From an uncultured Bacteroidales bacterium (GTDB taxonomy: Bacteria > Bacteroidota > Bacteroidia > Bacteroidales > Paludibacteraceae): a stretch of 62,715 nt of DNA. This document shows positions 27,868-36,028 of this stretch, in pieces. The DNA is taken from positions 1-62,715 of the forward strand of contig ONPG01000011.1 in the NCBI GenBank assembly GCA_900319645.1. The letters are read 5' to 3'. The translations under genes were made by a program, and so were the position numbers. The notes beneath the pieces were generated by a model. That model ran no database searches. It was given only the letters and a program-made list of their open reading frames with translations, and was not told where the DNA came from. The first letter of the stretch is position 1, and each line of letters begins with the position of its first letter.

Positions 27868-29043
27868 TTACTTGGCTAACAGAGCCATTACTTCGTTGTC
27901 AAGCACCTCCTCGAGTTCCTGCACTTTGTCGATGGCGTTCTTCACCAGCGGGTTCTCCTTGGCGGTGTTCTCGAAGTCTTCTATCTGTTCGATGGCTTTA
28001 ATAGCCTCGTCGATAGCCGTACGCACCTGTGCGTCAACATCTTTATCCACACTCTTCACGTAGTCAGAGATACAAGCATCGCCGCTCTGCGCGCCGCAAT
28101 AAGCGTTCTGGATAGAACGGATGTTATCGGCGAAATCGATGGTGGAAGTGCAGCTGTACGGGCTCTCGATATAATCGCGTTCGTCTGGGGTGGAGCTGAT
28201 ATACGGGTTACCCATCTTCAGTTCAGCCACCTCGCCGGCTATATCGACACATCCGGCAATGATTTCCTCAGCGGCTTCCTGATAGCTGACGTAGATCGAA
28301 CCGGCTTTGCCGGCATTGATCATCTGGTGACCGTAGCGGTCCTCAAAAATCTCTACTTCGGCCTCGTCGAGCACAGCCTGTTTCTTCTCGCTGACCTCGC
28401 CAGCCCAGCAGTACTCCAAGAGGATTGCCTGTTGTGCCAGATCCTCGACGATGCCAAGCAGATAAACAGCCTCGGCGTGAGTGAGGTTGGCAGGATGAGG
28501 TTTGCCTGTTCCTACTGCACGGCCTTCTTTAATAACCGACTCGAAAAGCAGGTACTCGCAAGCGTGGAAGCCCTTGAGCGCATAGCCTAATTTCTCGCCT
28601 ACATACGCGCCGCCCTCTTCCTCGATCTGCTTCATCTGCTCTTCGTTGTGCAGCATAGCGTTCATCGAGTTGAAATCCAAAGGCCAGGAGTCGATGTGCG
28701 GGTCGATGGTGTGAGTCGCTGCAGGACCGTACAAAAACGCCTCGCTTTGTTCCCAGTACTTACGCATAGCGCGCCAGGTCTCTCCTGCGGACGCCAGCGT
28801 ACTGCTGTAATCACGGGCGGAATCGATGGCAGTCAGGATCTGCCGGCATTGGCTCACCAGCGTCAGACCTTCGTCCGCCATACTGCTGTAGGTGGCAACG
28901 ACCGTGTGATCCACGTAAGGTGTCATCACACGCTGCAAGGCTTGCTCTTTCTCCGAGATCACCTCCGAACCGCCTTTCTTTTCGCATGCGACCAAACCGG
29001 TTACGCATGCAGCACATAGTGCCAATTTCAAAAGCTTTTTCAT
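27868..29043 (-). CDS. imelysin (M75) family iron-related lipoprotein
   Basis: 391 residues with lipobox TGLVAC (Cys20). The GxHxxE signature is present as GFHACE (158-163, His160 and Glu163), the putative metal site of the imelysin/EfeO family. The mature part is mostly alpha-helical, as expected for the two four-helix bundles, and a later Cys pair (SPYSCTST, NAYCGAQSGDACIS) may form disulfides. Imelysins are periplasmic or surface proteins tied to iron uptake; most are not proteases despite the M75 label. It lies between the porin gene (112 bp upstream) and the di-heme gene (23 bp downstream). Confidence 0.88.
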   Translation of the reverse strand: MKKLLKLALCAACVTGLVACEKKGGSEVISEKEQALQRVMTPYVDHTVVATYSSMADEGLTLVSQCRQILTAIDSARDYSSTLASAGETWRAMRKYWEQSEAFLYGPAATHTIDPHIDSWPLDFNSMNAMLHNEEQMKQIEEEGGAYVGEKLGYALKGFHACEYLLFESVIKEGRAVGTGKPHPANLTHAEAVYLLGIVEDLAQQAILLEYCWAGEVSEKKQAVLDEAEVEIFEDRYGHQMINAGKAGSIYVSYQEAAEEIIAGCVDIAGEVAELKMGNPYISSTPDERDYIESPYSCTSTIDFADNIRSIQNAYCGAQSGDACISDYVKSVDKDVDAQVRTAIDEAIKAIEQIEDFENTAKENPLVKNAIDKVQELEEVLDNEVMALLAK

Positions 29044-29155
29044 TGTGATTGAAATGAATTAAATGGTTACTATATACTCTTCGTCTTCGTTTAATTACGT
29101 TGTTATTTCGTCCATTGTGCCGGCTGAGAGCCAGCATCCTTTCCCTTTTCAGTTT

Positions 29156-30670
29156 TCATCTGTCCAGTTTGTAGAACCCCGCATACACAATCCCCACGGC
29201 TAACTGCGGCTCGTCGTTATACAGTTTCCCGCGCGTGCCGTCTGCGCGCACGCCGTTCTTTAGTATTCCGTACGAGAACTCCGCCTTTACGCCTATCTGC
29301 TTGATCGGGAAATAGTTGATTCCCAGGGCAGCACGATGCCGTCCACACCACGCGTACATGTCGGTCGGCTGATTGTCGTAGCGGAACATCGAGTCGTAGT
29401 AGTCGTACCGCGCGAACACATAGAACTTCTGCTTTTTCTCCACGAGTTTCTTGTTGAGCGAGAAGAAGTCGTAACCTGCCTCTATTCCTGCAGCCAGAGC
29501 ATCCGAAGCCACCCATTGTTTACTCGACACACTACCCTTTCGCATCGCTATATTGTATTGCGTGATCAACGCCGCGTCGCTCAGGTGGCCGTACATCGCA
29601 CTTCCCCGGAGAATAACGCCGTGGTCGTTATACGCAAAATCGAACGCGCCTATACTCACCGTTCCTTTGACGTTCTTATATGCACTCGCGTCCAACTCCG
29701 CATTCGATTTGCTGAGGGTGTTTCGGAACGAGTTGCCGCAATAACCGCTCAGACTCAGCCTCAATCCCTTCACGCCCGTATAATCCACTCTCGCCGCGCC
29801 GGCGAACACGTTCGCCAGTTTGAACTCGTACGGGCTGCCTGCGCCCGGTTTCACCCAGTTCTTCCGGTTGAACCGGTCGCTGTCCAAGCCCGGAAGGAAC
29901 ATCGCCTGATAGTGCCAGCCGTTCTTGGTCGAGCCCATAAAGGTCAGTCCCACCTCGTGCCAGGTGGAAGGGATTATCGTGAACTCGCCTTCGTTACGAT
30001 AGACGCCGAAATACTCTGTCGGCTCGTGGTGTGCGTTCAGTCCGCCTACAGGTATCACCTGCATTCCCGCACGTAAAATGGCATAGTTGTTGAATTTCTT
30101 CTGCAACCAGAACTGCTCTAACGCCACTTCGCCGCCGCGTTCCACTTCGGCTTCGTACTCTCCGCCCTCTTCTTCCTCTATCTCGATGGCAGATTCCGTT
30201 CCGCCGTGCTCGAACTCGATCTCGGTTCCCACGCTCCAGCCTTTGCCGAAGTCGTAACCCATATAAATGACTACGTGCGGCAGGTCAAACTCCCCGTAGT
30301 GGTCGTTCTTGTATTTCTCGGGATTCTTGCCGTAACGAAGGTAGTTATTGCTGAAAAAGCAATGTTTGGCGGTCACTTCTCCGTAGCCGCCTATTATAAA
30401 GCGGTTGTGCGGTCGTTCCAGACCTTTTGCTTCTGCTTGTTCGGCGTTTTCACCTGGTTTTTGCGAAATTTCTTTCGTCACCATTTTTGGGGATTCGGCA
30501 AGTGCAATGCTGTCGGCTTTCTCACGTTCCGACACACTTTTTTCCAGTTTCTCCACGCGTTGGATGAGTGCCTGCAAATCCGCGGAACTCACTTTGATAG
30601 AATCATCTGCGTACGCACCCAATGCGCACGTAATCAATAATATACAGCAGATAGAATGTTTGCTCACCAT
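29156..30670 (-). CDS. outer-membrane porin-like protein
   Basis: 504 residues with a signal peptide (to ADD, ~22). A short coiled-coil stretch (LQALIQRVEKLEKSVSEREK, ~31-50) precedes the barrel, as in trimeric or OprO/P-like porins where it tethers to peptidoglycan. The remainder is beta-barrel with alternating aromatic strands. An acidic loop (EIEEEEGGEYEAEVERGGE, ~165-185) could bind metal cations. The last strand ends AVGIVYAGFYKLDR. It is first in the leftward imelysin, di-heme oxidoreductase and cytochrome-assembly operon, so it is probably the outer-membrane entry for the metal or metal chelate handled by that operon (inference). Confidence 0.75.
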   Translation of the reverse strand: MVSKHSICCILLITCALGAYADDSIKVSSADLQALIQRVEKLEKSVSEREKADSIALAESPKMVTKEISQKPGENAEQAEAKGLERPHNRFIIGGYGEVTAKHCFFSNNYLRYGKNPEKYKNDHYGEFDLPHVVIYMGYDFGKGWSVGTEIEFEHGGTESAIEIEEEEGGEYEAEVERGGEVALEQFWLQKKFNNYAILRAGMQVIPVGGLNAHHEPTEYFGVYRNEGEFTIIPSTWHEVGLTFMGSTKNGWHYQAMFLPGLDSDRFNRKNWVKPGAGSPYEFKLANVFAGAARVDYTGVKGLRLSLSGYCGNSFRNTLSKSNAELDASAYKNVKGTVSIGAFDFAYNDHGVILRGSAMYGHLSDAALITQYNIAMRKGSVSSKQWVASDALAAGIEAGYDFFSLNKKLVEKKQKFYVFARYDYYDSMFRYDNQPTDMYAWCGRHRAALGINYFPIKQIGVKAEFSYGILKNGVRADGTRGKLYNDEPQLAVGIVYAGFYKLDR

Positions 30671-30754
30671 GGTTGTGTTGTTTATTTTTTTGGTATATTG
30701 TTTGTTATTTCCGAGATTGTTTCAATATGTTTATTATCCCCTCAAAATCTTTTG

Positions 30755-30785
30755 CAAAATTACTCATTTTTCCGCTTCCCCACAA
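30755..30785 (-). promoter_or_regulatory. Bacteroidota-type promoter for the porin-imelysin operon
   Basis: Minus-strand TTG (30783-30785), 20-bp spacer, TAATTTTG (30755-30762). It predicts a leader of about 80 nt. No clear Fur-box palindrome was seen beside it. Confidence 0.68.
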
Positions 30786-30913
30786 TCCCAACAATTAGTT
30801 AATTTTCCATTCGCTCAAAAAAATTCGTTTCATTCGCTTCTTTCGCGAATAAAAACTCACACTCTTCGTCTCATCTATAGTTAATTCGCCTTATTCGCCG
30901 TAAAAAAACGCAA

Positions 30914-30937
30914 TGTCCGTTTGTCCGTTTGTCCTTT
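30914..30937. repeat. 8-bp tandem array (TGTCCGTT), inverted relative to the next array
   Basis: TGTCCGTT twice and TGTCCTTT once. The string TGTCCGTTTGT is complementary to ACAAACGGACA at 30986-30996, at the head of the next array, so the two arrays could pair. Confidence 0.55.
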
Positions 30938-30990
30938 TTGCGTAACAACCATATATCCAGTTCGTTATGTGCGATATGGACATATACAAA

Positions 30991-31070
30991 CGGACATTCG
31001 GACATTCGGACATTCGGACATTCTTTCATTCGGACATTCGTTCATTCGGACATTCGTTCATTCGGATAGG
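30991..31070. repeat. 8-bp tandem array (CGGACATT)
   Basis: Ten units in exact 8-bp register: CGGACATT six times, CTTTCATT once, CGTTCATT twice and a terminal CGGATAGG. No gene is within 500 bp on either side apart from the diverging porin promoter. Confidence 0.75.
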
Positions 31071-31087
31071 GACCATGCCATTAGCGT

Positions 31088-31113
31088 GTAACAACATAAC
31101 ATGGAGCCGACCT
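31088..31113. repeat. dispersed core shared with 4988-5013
   Basis: Twenty-six bases starting TAACAACATAACATGG are identical to 4988-5013. In both places an 11-bp unit of the GAGCCGAC type follows (here AAGCCGACTTC). Confidence 0.6.
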
Positions 31114-31228
31114 TAAGCCGACTTCATCGTCTTCCGCGCATGGCGAATGGAGTGGTTCACCGACACAAACAATGTGCGAAGCCGTTGCTTACGCTGAAGA
31201 TATGCTTTTCTCCCGTATCTCTTCCGAT

Positions 31229-31283
31229 AATCACCCATGAATCACCCATGAATCACCCAACAATCACCCATGAATCACCCATT
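31229..31283. repeat. 11-bp tandem array (AATCACCCATG)
   Basis: Five units in exact 11-bp register: three are AATCACCCATG, the others differ in the last two or three bases. A related 14-bp duplication (AATCACCCATCACC) lies within gldG at 45849-45876. The rest of the 30671-31644 gap holds two promoters and no gene. Confidence 0.65.
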
Positions 31284-31529
31284 GTCAGGTAAGAAAAGGG
31301 TAACAAATAAGGGCAGTTCAAAAATTACACTTTTTAAGAAGTCCCCTACTGATTTACAATGCTTAGAACAATGCTTAGGAATAGAGAGGGCGAATATTGG
31401 GGATGGAGAAAGTTGAGTTACATAAATGAAACGATTGATTTTGGTTCGTTTCGAACCCCAAAAAATGTGTAAAAATTGACGCAATTTGCAGAAATTCCTA
31501 AAAATTCATCTTTTTCTTGCTCTCGCGCT

Positions 31530-31560
31530 TGCGTATATAAAAAATTTGTAGTATCTTTGC
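31530..31560 (+). promoter_or_regulatory. Bacteroidota-type promoter for the 31645 gene
   Basis: TTG (31530-31532), 20-bp spacer, TATCTTTG (31553-31560). It predicts a leader of about 80 nt. No comparable promoter was found directly before the 32014 gene, so both genes may use this one. Confidence 0.72.
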
Positions 31561-31644
31561 ACTCGGATTTTGTGTTCAATGCACCAATTGTATAGTATTC
31601 CTACGGGTAAAACCATACATTATTATTTTTAACAACTACATTCG

Positions 31645-31869
31645 ATGAGTGTTACACAAACAATAGCAAGCAAACGTTTCATCTCTGCAATGGGATCAAT
31701 GGTGGAAGATGAGAAGATGCTGAATGAGGTTTTGGGGTATATTGAGTATATCAAACTCAGACCTGCATACCCGCAAATCACTCAGGCGCAACTGGATGCC
31801 AATGGGATGCCACTCCATGAGGCAATGAATCAATTACGTGCCAAAGCACGGGCATTCTATCAGGCATGA
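31645..31869 (+). CDS. small helical protein, antitoxin-like, no toxin partner
   Basis: 74 residues, mainly helical, with EDEKMLNEVLGYIEYIK (~20-36) and a Pro-rich linker before EAMNQLRAKARAFYQ. This style is common among small Bacteroidales antitoxins or addiction-module DNA-binding partners, but no helix-turn-helix can be assigned with confidence. Its stop overlaps an ATG (31866-31868, ATGA), the spacing expected for a toxin gene. That frame stops after 12 codons, so a partner has been lost or was never present. Function is not assigned. Confidence 0.5.
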   Translation: MSVTQTIASKRFISAMGSMVEDEKMLNEVLGYIEYIKLRPAYPQITQAQLDANGMPLHEAMNQLRAKARAFYQA

Positions 31870-32013
31870 AATTTATTATCATGACGCAGTGCACGACACC
31901 TTGAATTATAACCCAGAGGACAAATAACCAACGCCACGAATTTAATACACGCCAATTAGCAAAACGCTATATTATATCCAAACTTTTTGTTTAACTAAAA
32001 AATCATTTAAAAC

Positions 32014-35000
32014 ATGAAAAAATTATTCACATTAGCCGCTGCCTTGCTGGCAAGCTTCAGCTTGTGGGCAGCGACAGAAACACAACCCTCAGAGGTGCCT
32101 GGCAAAGACAATGCTATCGTTGGAACCAGTTACACCATTGCTGGCGCTTACAACGCTGGTTCTGGAAACAAAATTGACCCGATGACATCTGGAGGTGTAA
32201 AATTCCGTTTGAACAAAAACACTTCCGGTATCTCCAATGCGATTGAATTCACGGTAAATGAGGGTTACAAAATTACCAGTATCGCTTTCTGTGGATACGC
32301 TAATGATAACAGCAAAGTAGGAACACTAGAAGCCGTTTATATTGATGGAACAGAAGAAGCAAACAAACTCGCTTCTATCCCTTCAGCAGGACTTCCAAAT
32401 AAAAGCAGCACTCCTGCCTCTTTCACTATTAATGGTTTTGAAGCCACTTCTAAAGTTATCGTAGCATTTTCATCCACCAACTTGGCAAGTCAAGGTTGCA
32501 TTGAATACACCGTTACTTATGAAGAGCTGAAAACTTGCACCAATCCGGAGGCAGAGTTGACTTTGAGCAAAACGGCTATGTTCGTGAACGAGGAAGCTGA
32601 TCTGACTTTCACCACAAAAGGTACTGGACTCTGGACTTCTGAGGTTACTTTAAATGGTGAAACGGCCTCGAATGGTACTGATTATAACATGATTGGAGAT
32701 CCGTTCTCACTGCCGTTAGCAGTTAAAGTAATTCCTTTGAAAGCTGGTACATTTGAGATTACCATGACTCAGGAAGCATGGGATGGCTACTGCGCAGTAG
32801 AAGAGAAAGTAACAGCAGAAGTTAGCGCTGCGAACCCTGTAACCGCCGTTTCTATTGACGGTCCGGCTACTGGTTTTGTTGGTCAGAAGCTGACCTATAC
32901 CGCTACCGCAGAGGGCGCTACTGCTTACCAGTGGTTGGTAGATGGTATTGATGCAAACACCAACGCTGCTACGTTCACTTATACAGCCGTAAAGGGCAAT
33001 CACTCTATCGTCTGCAAAGCTCGTAACGAGTTCAACGTCCAAAACGAAGAAGAGACTTGGGTAGAATCTGATCCTATCGCGCTCACTGTTGCCAATGTAA
33101 GTGGTACGATAATTTCTTATGCCTTAGAGACGGCAAGTGGTAATATTGATAAAGATTTCACCGTTCCCGCAGGTATTAACAACGTTATTGGCGGAACTGG
33201 TCACCAAAAGACGCAGAAAGACAAGAAACTTGGCTCCAACGGCCATTACGTTAGCCTTAAATTAGCGAATGGCTCTTTCCAAATGGAGGATACAGTAAAA
33301 ATCTTCATTAACTTAAACGCAAGTGTTCCTGCTCGAATTGTATTATCAAGCGATGCTAATATAACGGATACCGTTGGCATTGTTACTGGTTTGACCAAAG
33401 AAAATGCTAATCCTGTAGTGATTACGCTGATTAAGGAAGTAGAAACATTGTATTTGGCACGTACATCGGCTATCGGTCAAAACCCGACTGTAGATTCCAT
33501 CGCCGTCATCCGTCCTGAGCAACCTGATCACGTTGATGTAGCGCTCGTAGGCGCAACTGTTAATGAAGTTGCATTAGGTGAAGAGGATATTACTACCTTA
33601 CTTACAAGCAAGGAGTTGAATATCGCTACTTCTTATGTTGACGCTCCGACTGTTACATTCGTTAAGCATAGTGACATTTACTATGAAGGTGAAAGCGAAC
33701 CGGTAAGCAAAAACGAAAACATTGAAGTTATTGCAACTGAAGTTGCAGGCGCATGGCAAGCACAGGCTACAATCGGAGATGAGACATATACCATCACATT
33801 GGCAAAGACAGCATCCTTCACTGTTCACTATATGGATGGCGAGAACGAACTGGGCACAGAGAATGTTGAAGCCAACGGTTCTGTAGCTAAATACGCTGAT
33901 TTCCAAAGCAAAACACTGGCTACCTTCGTTGGCTGGTATCAGGATGTAGATCTCACCATCGAGGCTGTCCTGACTGCTCCTATTATCGCTGAGACCTATC
34001 TCTATGCAAAATTCGAGAACAAGTATGCTGCATCTATCAACATCGAGCAACTTGTTTTGGACAATGGTACGTCTTACAACCTGCTGAATACGCTCGGCAC
34101 AAACGGCTATGCTACCAACTGGACGAATGATTTGGACTCTCTCAATAACAAAAAGGAACAACGCAACTACGCATACTTGGGTCAGAAAGTAAAAGATGCC
34201 GGTAAGATGATCGACTTCCGCCTTGCTCAAGGTAGCACCGTGAAAGTGAAATTCGGTAACGCTCCGGCTGACATCAAAGTGGTTATCAACGGCGTTGAGA
34301 ACATAGTTGCGGCTGCCGCTCTGGCTAATCCGTACGAGTACACAGCTGCTGAAGAGACCTATATCTCTATCCGCTCCACTGCTACCAGTACTTTGGTATT
34401 CAAACAGATCATGATCAACGAGGATATCCAGACTGTTGTTCTCCCGGCTCTCTTCACCGTAACTTATAACGCAGGCGCAGGTGCGTGCGAGGTTGCAACG
34501 GCTGAGACTCAGTTCTCCGGCGATGTAGTTATTCTCCCCACAGCCACACGCGAAGGCTACACCTTCGACGGCTGGTTCGATGCCGCTGAGGAAGGCGAAC
34601 TGATCGGCGTTGCAGGTGCCGAATATACTCCGTCTGCTGACATCACACTCTATGCACAATATACCGCGGAAGAGGAAGAAACCGGCTGCGACTGGTCGAA
34701 GCTGAGCTGGATCGGCGATGGTAGCCCCGAGCAAACATTTGGCAACCAGTTCAAGGTTTGCGTAGGCGATCCCGCTCCTGCGATTGTGAATATCCAGAAA
34801 CCGGGCTTTGCTTCGGAATCAGGTATCTACATGACCTTCCCGAGCGCTGCATTCACTTCCTTCTCGCTTGACGCGACCATGTACGACATCCAAGGAGCAG
34901 GTATCATCTTCCACCTCTCTGCATTCTCCAATAAAGAGACCGAGGTAACCGTTGTTTGCCAGGGTGAGAATTATGTCTTCACCGTTTACAACGACAAGGG

Positions 35001-35124
35001 TATTGCTACCGCTATCGACAATACAGAGGCTGCTGTTAAAGCACAGAAAGTGCTCCGTGACGGTCAACTCTATATTATCTACAACGGCAAGACCTACAAC
35101 GTACAAGGCGCGGCTGTGAAATAA
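32014..35124 (+). CDS. large exported surface protein with Ig-like and Listeria-Bacteroides repeat domains
   Basis: 1036 residues with signal peptide MKKLFTLAAALLASFSLWA. An N-terminal beta-sandwich (~25-170) is followed by Ig-like domains (AVSIDGPATGFVGQKLTYTA, ~280-360) and further beta-domains. Two Listeria-Bacteroides repeats are seen (HYMDGENELGTENVEANG ~612; TYNAGAGACEV ~823, with GYTFDGWFDAAEEGELIG). A C-terminal tail VKAQKVLRDGQLYIIYNGK resembles those of the proteins at 8769 and 15040. There are no catalytic motifs. Probably an adhesin or binding protein. It ends 7 bp before an 8-bp repeat array. Confidence 0.82.
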   Translation: MKKLFTLAAALLASFSLWAATETQPSEVPGKDNAIVGTSYTIAGAYNAGSGNKIDPMTSGGVKFRLNKNTSGISNAIEFTVNEGYKITSIAFCGYANDNSKVGTLEAVYIDGTEEANKLASIPSAGLPNKSSTPASFTINGFEATSKVIVAFSSTNLASQGCIEYTVTYEELKTCTNPEAELTLSKTAMFVNEEADLTFTTKGTGLWTSEVTLNGETASNGTDYNMIGDPFSLPLAVKVIPLKAGTFEITMTQEAWDGYCAVEEKVTAEVSAANPVTAVSIDGPATGFVGQKLTYTATAEGATAYQWLVDGIDANTNAATFTYTAVKGNHSIVCKARNEFNVQNEEETWVESDPIALTVANVSGTIISYALETASGNIDKDFTVPAGINNVIGGTGHQKTQKDKKLGSNGHYVSLKLANGSFQMEDTVKIFINLNASVPARIVLSSDANITDTVGIVTGLTKENANPVVITLIKEVETLYLARTSAIGQNPTVDSIAVIRPEQPDHVDVALVGATVNEVALGEEDITTLLTSKELNIATSYVDAPTVTFVKHSDIYYEGESEPVSKNENIEVIATEVAGAWQAQATIGDETYTITLAKTASFTVHYMDGENELGTENVEANGSVAKYADFQSKTLATFVGWYQDVDLTIEAVLTAPIIAETYLYAKFENKYAASINIEQLVLDNGTSYNLLNTLGTNGYATNWTNDLDSLNNKKEQRNYAYLGQKVKDAGKMIDFRLAQGSTVKVKFGNAPADIKVVINGVENIVAAAALANPYEYTAAEETYISIRSTATSTLVFKQIMINEDIQTVVLPALFTVTYNAGAGACEVATAETQFSGDVVILPTATREGYTFDGWFDAAEEGELIGVAGAEYTPSADITLYAQYTAEEEETGCDWSKLSWIGDGSPEQTFGNQFKVCVGDPAPAIVNIQKPGFASESGIYMTFPSAAFTSFSLDATMYDIQGAGIIFHLSAFSNKETEVTVVCQGENYVFTVYNDKGIATAIDNTEAAVKAQKVLRDGQLYIIYNGKTYNVQGAAVK

Positions 35125-35130
35125 AACGAA

Positions 35131-35218
35131 CCGGAATTCCAGATATCCAGATTTCCAGATTTCCAGATTTCCAAAAATCCAGAATTCCAGATATCCAGAT
35201 CTACAGAATTCCGGAATT
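35131..35218. repeat. 8-bp tandem array 1 (CCAGANNT) downstream of the surface protein
   Basis: Eleven contiguous 8-bp units in strict register: CCGGAATT, CCAGATAT, CCAGATTT three times, CCAAAAAT, CCAGAATT, CCAGATAT, CCAGATCT, ACAGAATT, CCGGAATT. Positions 1-5 are nearly fixed and positions 6-7 vary. It is the first of three arrays bracketing the four-helix-bundle gene. Confidence 0.85.
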
Positions 35219-35223
35219 CCAAC

Positions 35224-35261
35224 AAAAAAAATCGGCATACACTTGCGTATGTCGATTTTTT
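35224..35261. terminator. bidirectional terminator between surface protein and four-helix-bundle gene
   Basis: A-run, stem ATCGGCATAC paired with GTATGTCGAT (one G-T wobble), T-run. The right arm also contains the -33 box of the next promoter, so the two signals are superimposed. Confidence 0.75.
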
Positions 35262-35273
35262 GTTGTACCTTTG
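35243..35273 (+). promoter_or_regulatory. Bacteroidota-type promoter for the four-helix-bundle gene
   Basis: TTG (35243-35245), 20-bp spacer, TACCTTTG (35266-35273). The predicted start near 35280 places repeat array 2 wholly inside the 5' untranslated region. Confidence 0.75.
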
Positions 35274-35297
35274 CACCGAATTTCAAAAAAAAGAAAT

Positions 35298-35377
35298 CCA
35301 GAAATCCTGAAATCCTGAAATCCTGAAATCCAGATCTCCAGAAATCCAGAAATCCGGATCTCCAGATCTCAGGATCT
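35298..35377. repeat. 8-bp tandem array 2 in the leader of the four-helix-bundle gene
   Basis: Ten units in strict 8-bp register: CCAGAAAT, CCTGAAAT three times, CCAGATCT, CCAGAAAT twice, CCGGATCT, CCAGATCT, CAGGATCT. Same unit family as array 1. It ends 40 bp before the start codon. Confidence 0.85.
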
Positions 35378-35417
35378 CCAACACCTCTCATTCTTTCACC
35401 CTTAAATTCCCAACACA

Positions 35418-35963
35418 ATGCCTACCGTACTTAACCATTGCGTGAACTACAAGTCTTTGATTGTTTATCAAAACGCAGTTATTATCTACGACCTTACCTA
35501 TTTTTTCAAAGAACATTTCCTGCTGCACGGCGACAGAACACAAGATCAAATGGAGCAAGCTGCGCGCTCTGGCAAACAAAATATTGTAGAGGGACTCACA
35601 GATGGTGTCACCTCTATGGAAATGTCCATTAAACTACTCAATGTAGCACGTGGCAGCCTCATGGAACTGCTGGAAGATTATGAGGATTACTTACGTGTGC
35701 ACAATTTACGGTTATGGCCGGTAGGAGACGAGAGACATACTAAGATGCGAGACTACACCTATCGTCACAAACGGGCTGAAGACTATAGCCGTTATTACGA
35801 CCGATGGGACGACGAGACACTGTGCAACCTCGCCATTACACTTATTCACCAAACCGACAGAGGTTTATACGCATATATAAAGAAGATTGAGCAAACGTTT
35901 CTGGAGCAAGGCGGGATAAAAGAACGAATGTCCTCCGCTCGCCGTGAAGCCAGGGGATACTAA
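35418..35963 (+). CDS. four-helix-bundle (S23/IVP-like) protein with C-terminal suffix domain
   Basis: 181 residues. Four amphipathic helices (~10-125) have the family style YKSLIVYQNAVIIYDLTYFF, MEQAARSGKQNIVEG and SMEMSIKLLNVARGSLMELLED, as in proteins encoded by 23S rRNA intervening sequences and by free-standing chromosomal genes. The last ~50 residues (LCNLAITLIHQTDRGLYAYI, then EQGGIKERM) match what I recall as the four-helix-bundle suffix domain. The fold is shared with Avd of diversity-generating retroelements, which binds nucleic acid and a reverse transcriptase; no reverse transcriptase lies in this window. The gene has its own promoter. One 8-bp array is in its leader and another starts one base after its stop. 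Confidence 0.82.
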   Translation: MPTVLNHCVNYKSLIVYQNAVIIYDLTYFFKEHFLLHGDRTQDQMEQAARSGKQNIVEGLTDGVTSMEMSIKLLNVARGSLMELLEDYEDYLRVHNLRLWPVGDERHTKMRDYTYRHKRAEDYSRYYDRWDDETLCNLAITLIHQTDRGLYAYIKKIEQTFLEQGGIKERMSSARREARGY

Positions 35964-35964
35964 A

Positions 35965-36028
35965 CCAGATTTCTGGAACTCTGGAAATCTGGAAATCTGG
36001 AAATCTGGAAATCCAGAACTCCAGCTCT
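35965..36028. repeat. 8-bp tandem array 3, directly after the four-helix-bundle gene
   Basis: Eight units: CCAGATTT, CTGGAACT, CTGGAAAT four times, CCAGAACT, CCAGCTCT. The CTGGAAAT run is the reverse complement of the CCAGATTT unit (cyclically permuted), so the array changes orientation inside. It fills the gap to the end of the converging trhA gene. Confidence 0.82.

Noticed and set aside
30991-31283. CRISPR array
   Set aside because: Units are 8 or 11 bp in direct contact with no spacers, and there are no cas genes.
35418-35963. Diversity-generating retroelement
   Set aside because: The four-helix-bundle protein resembles Avd, but there is no reverse transcriptase, template repeat or variable-repeat target in the window.
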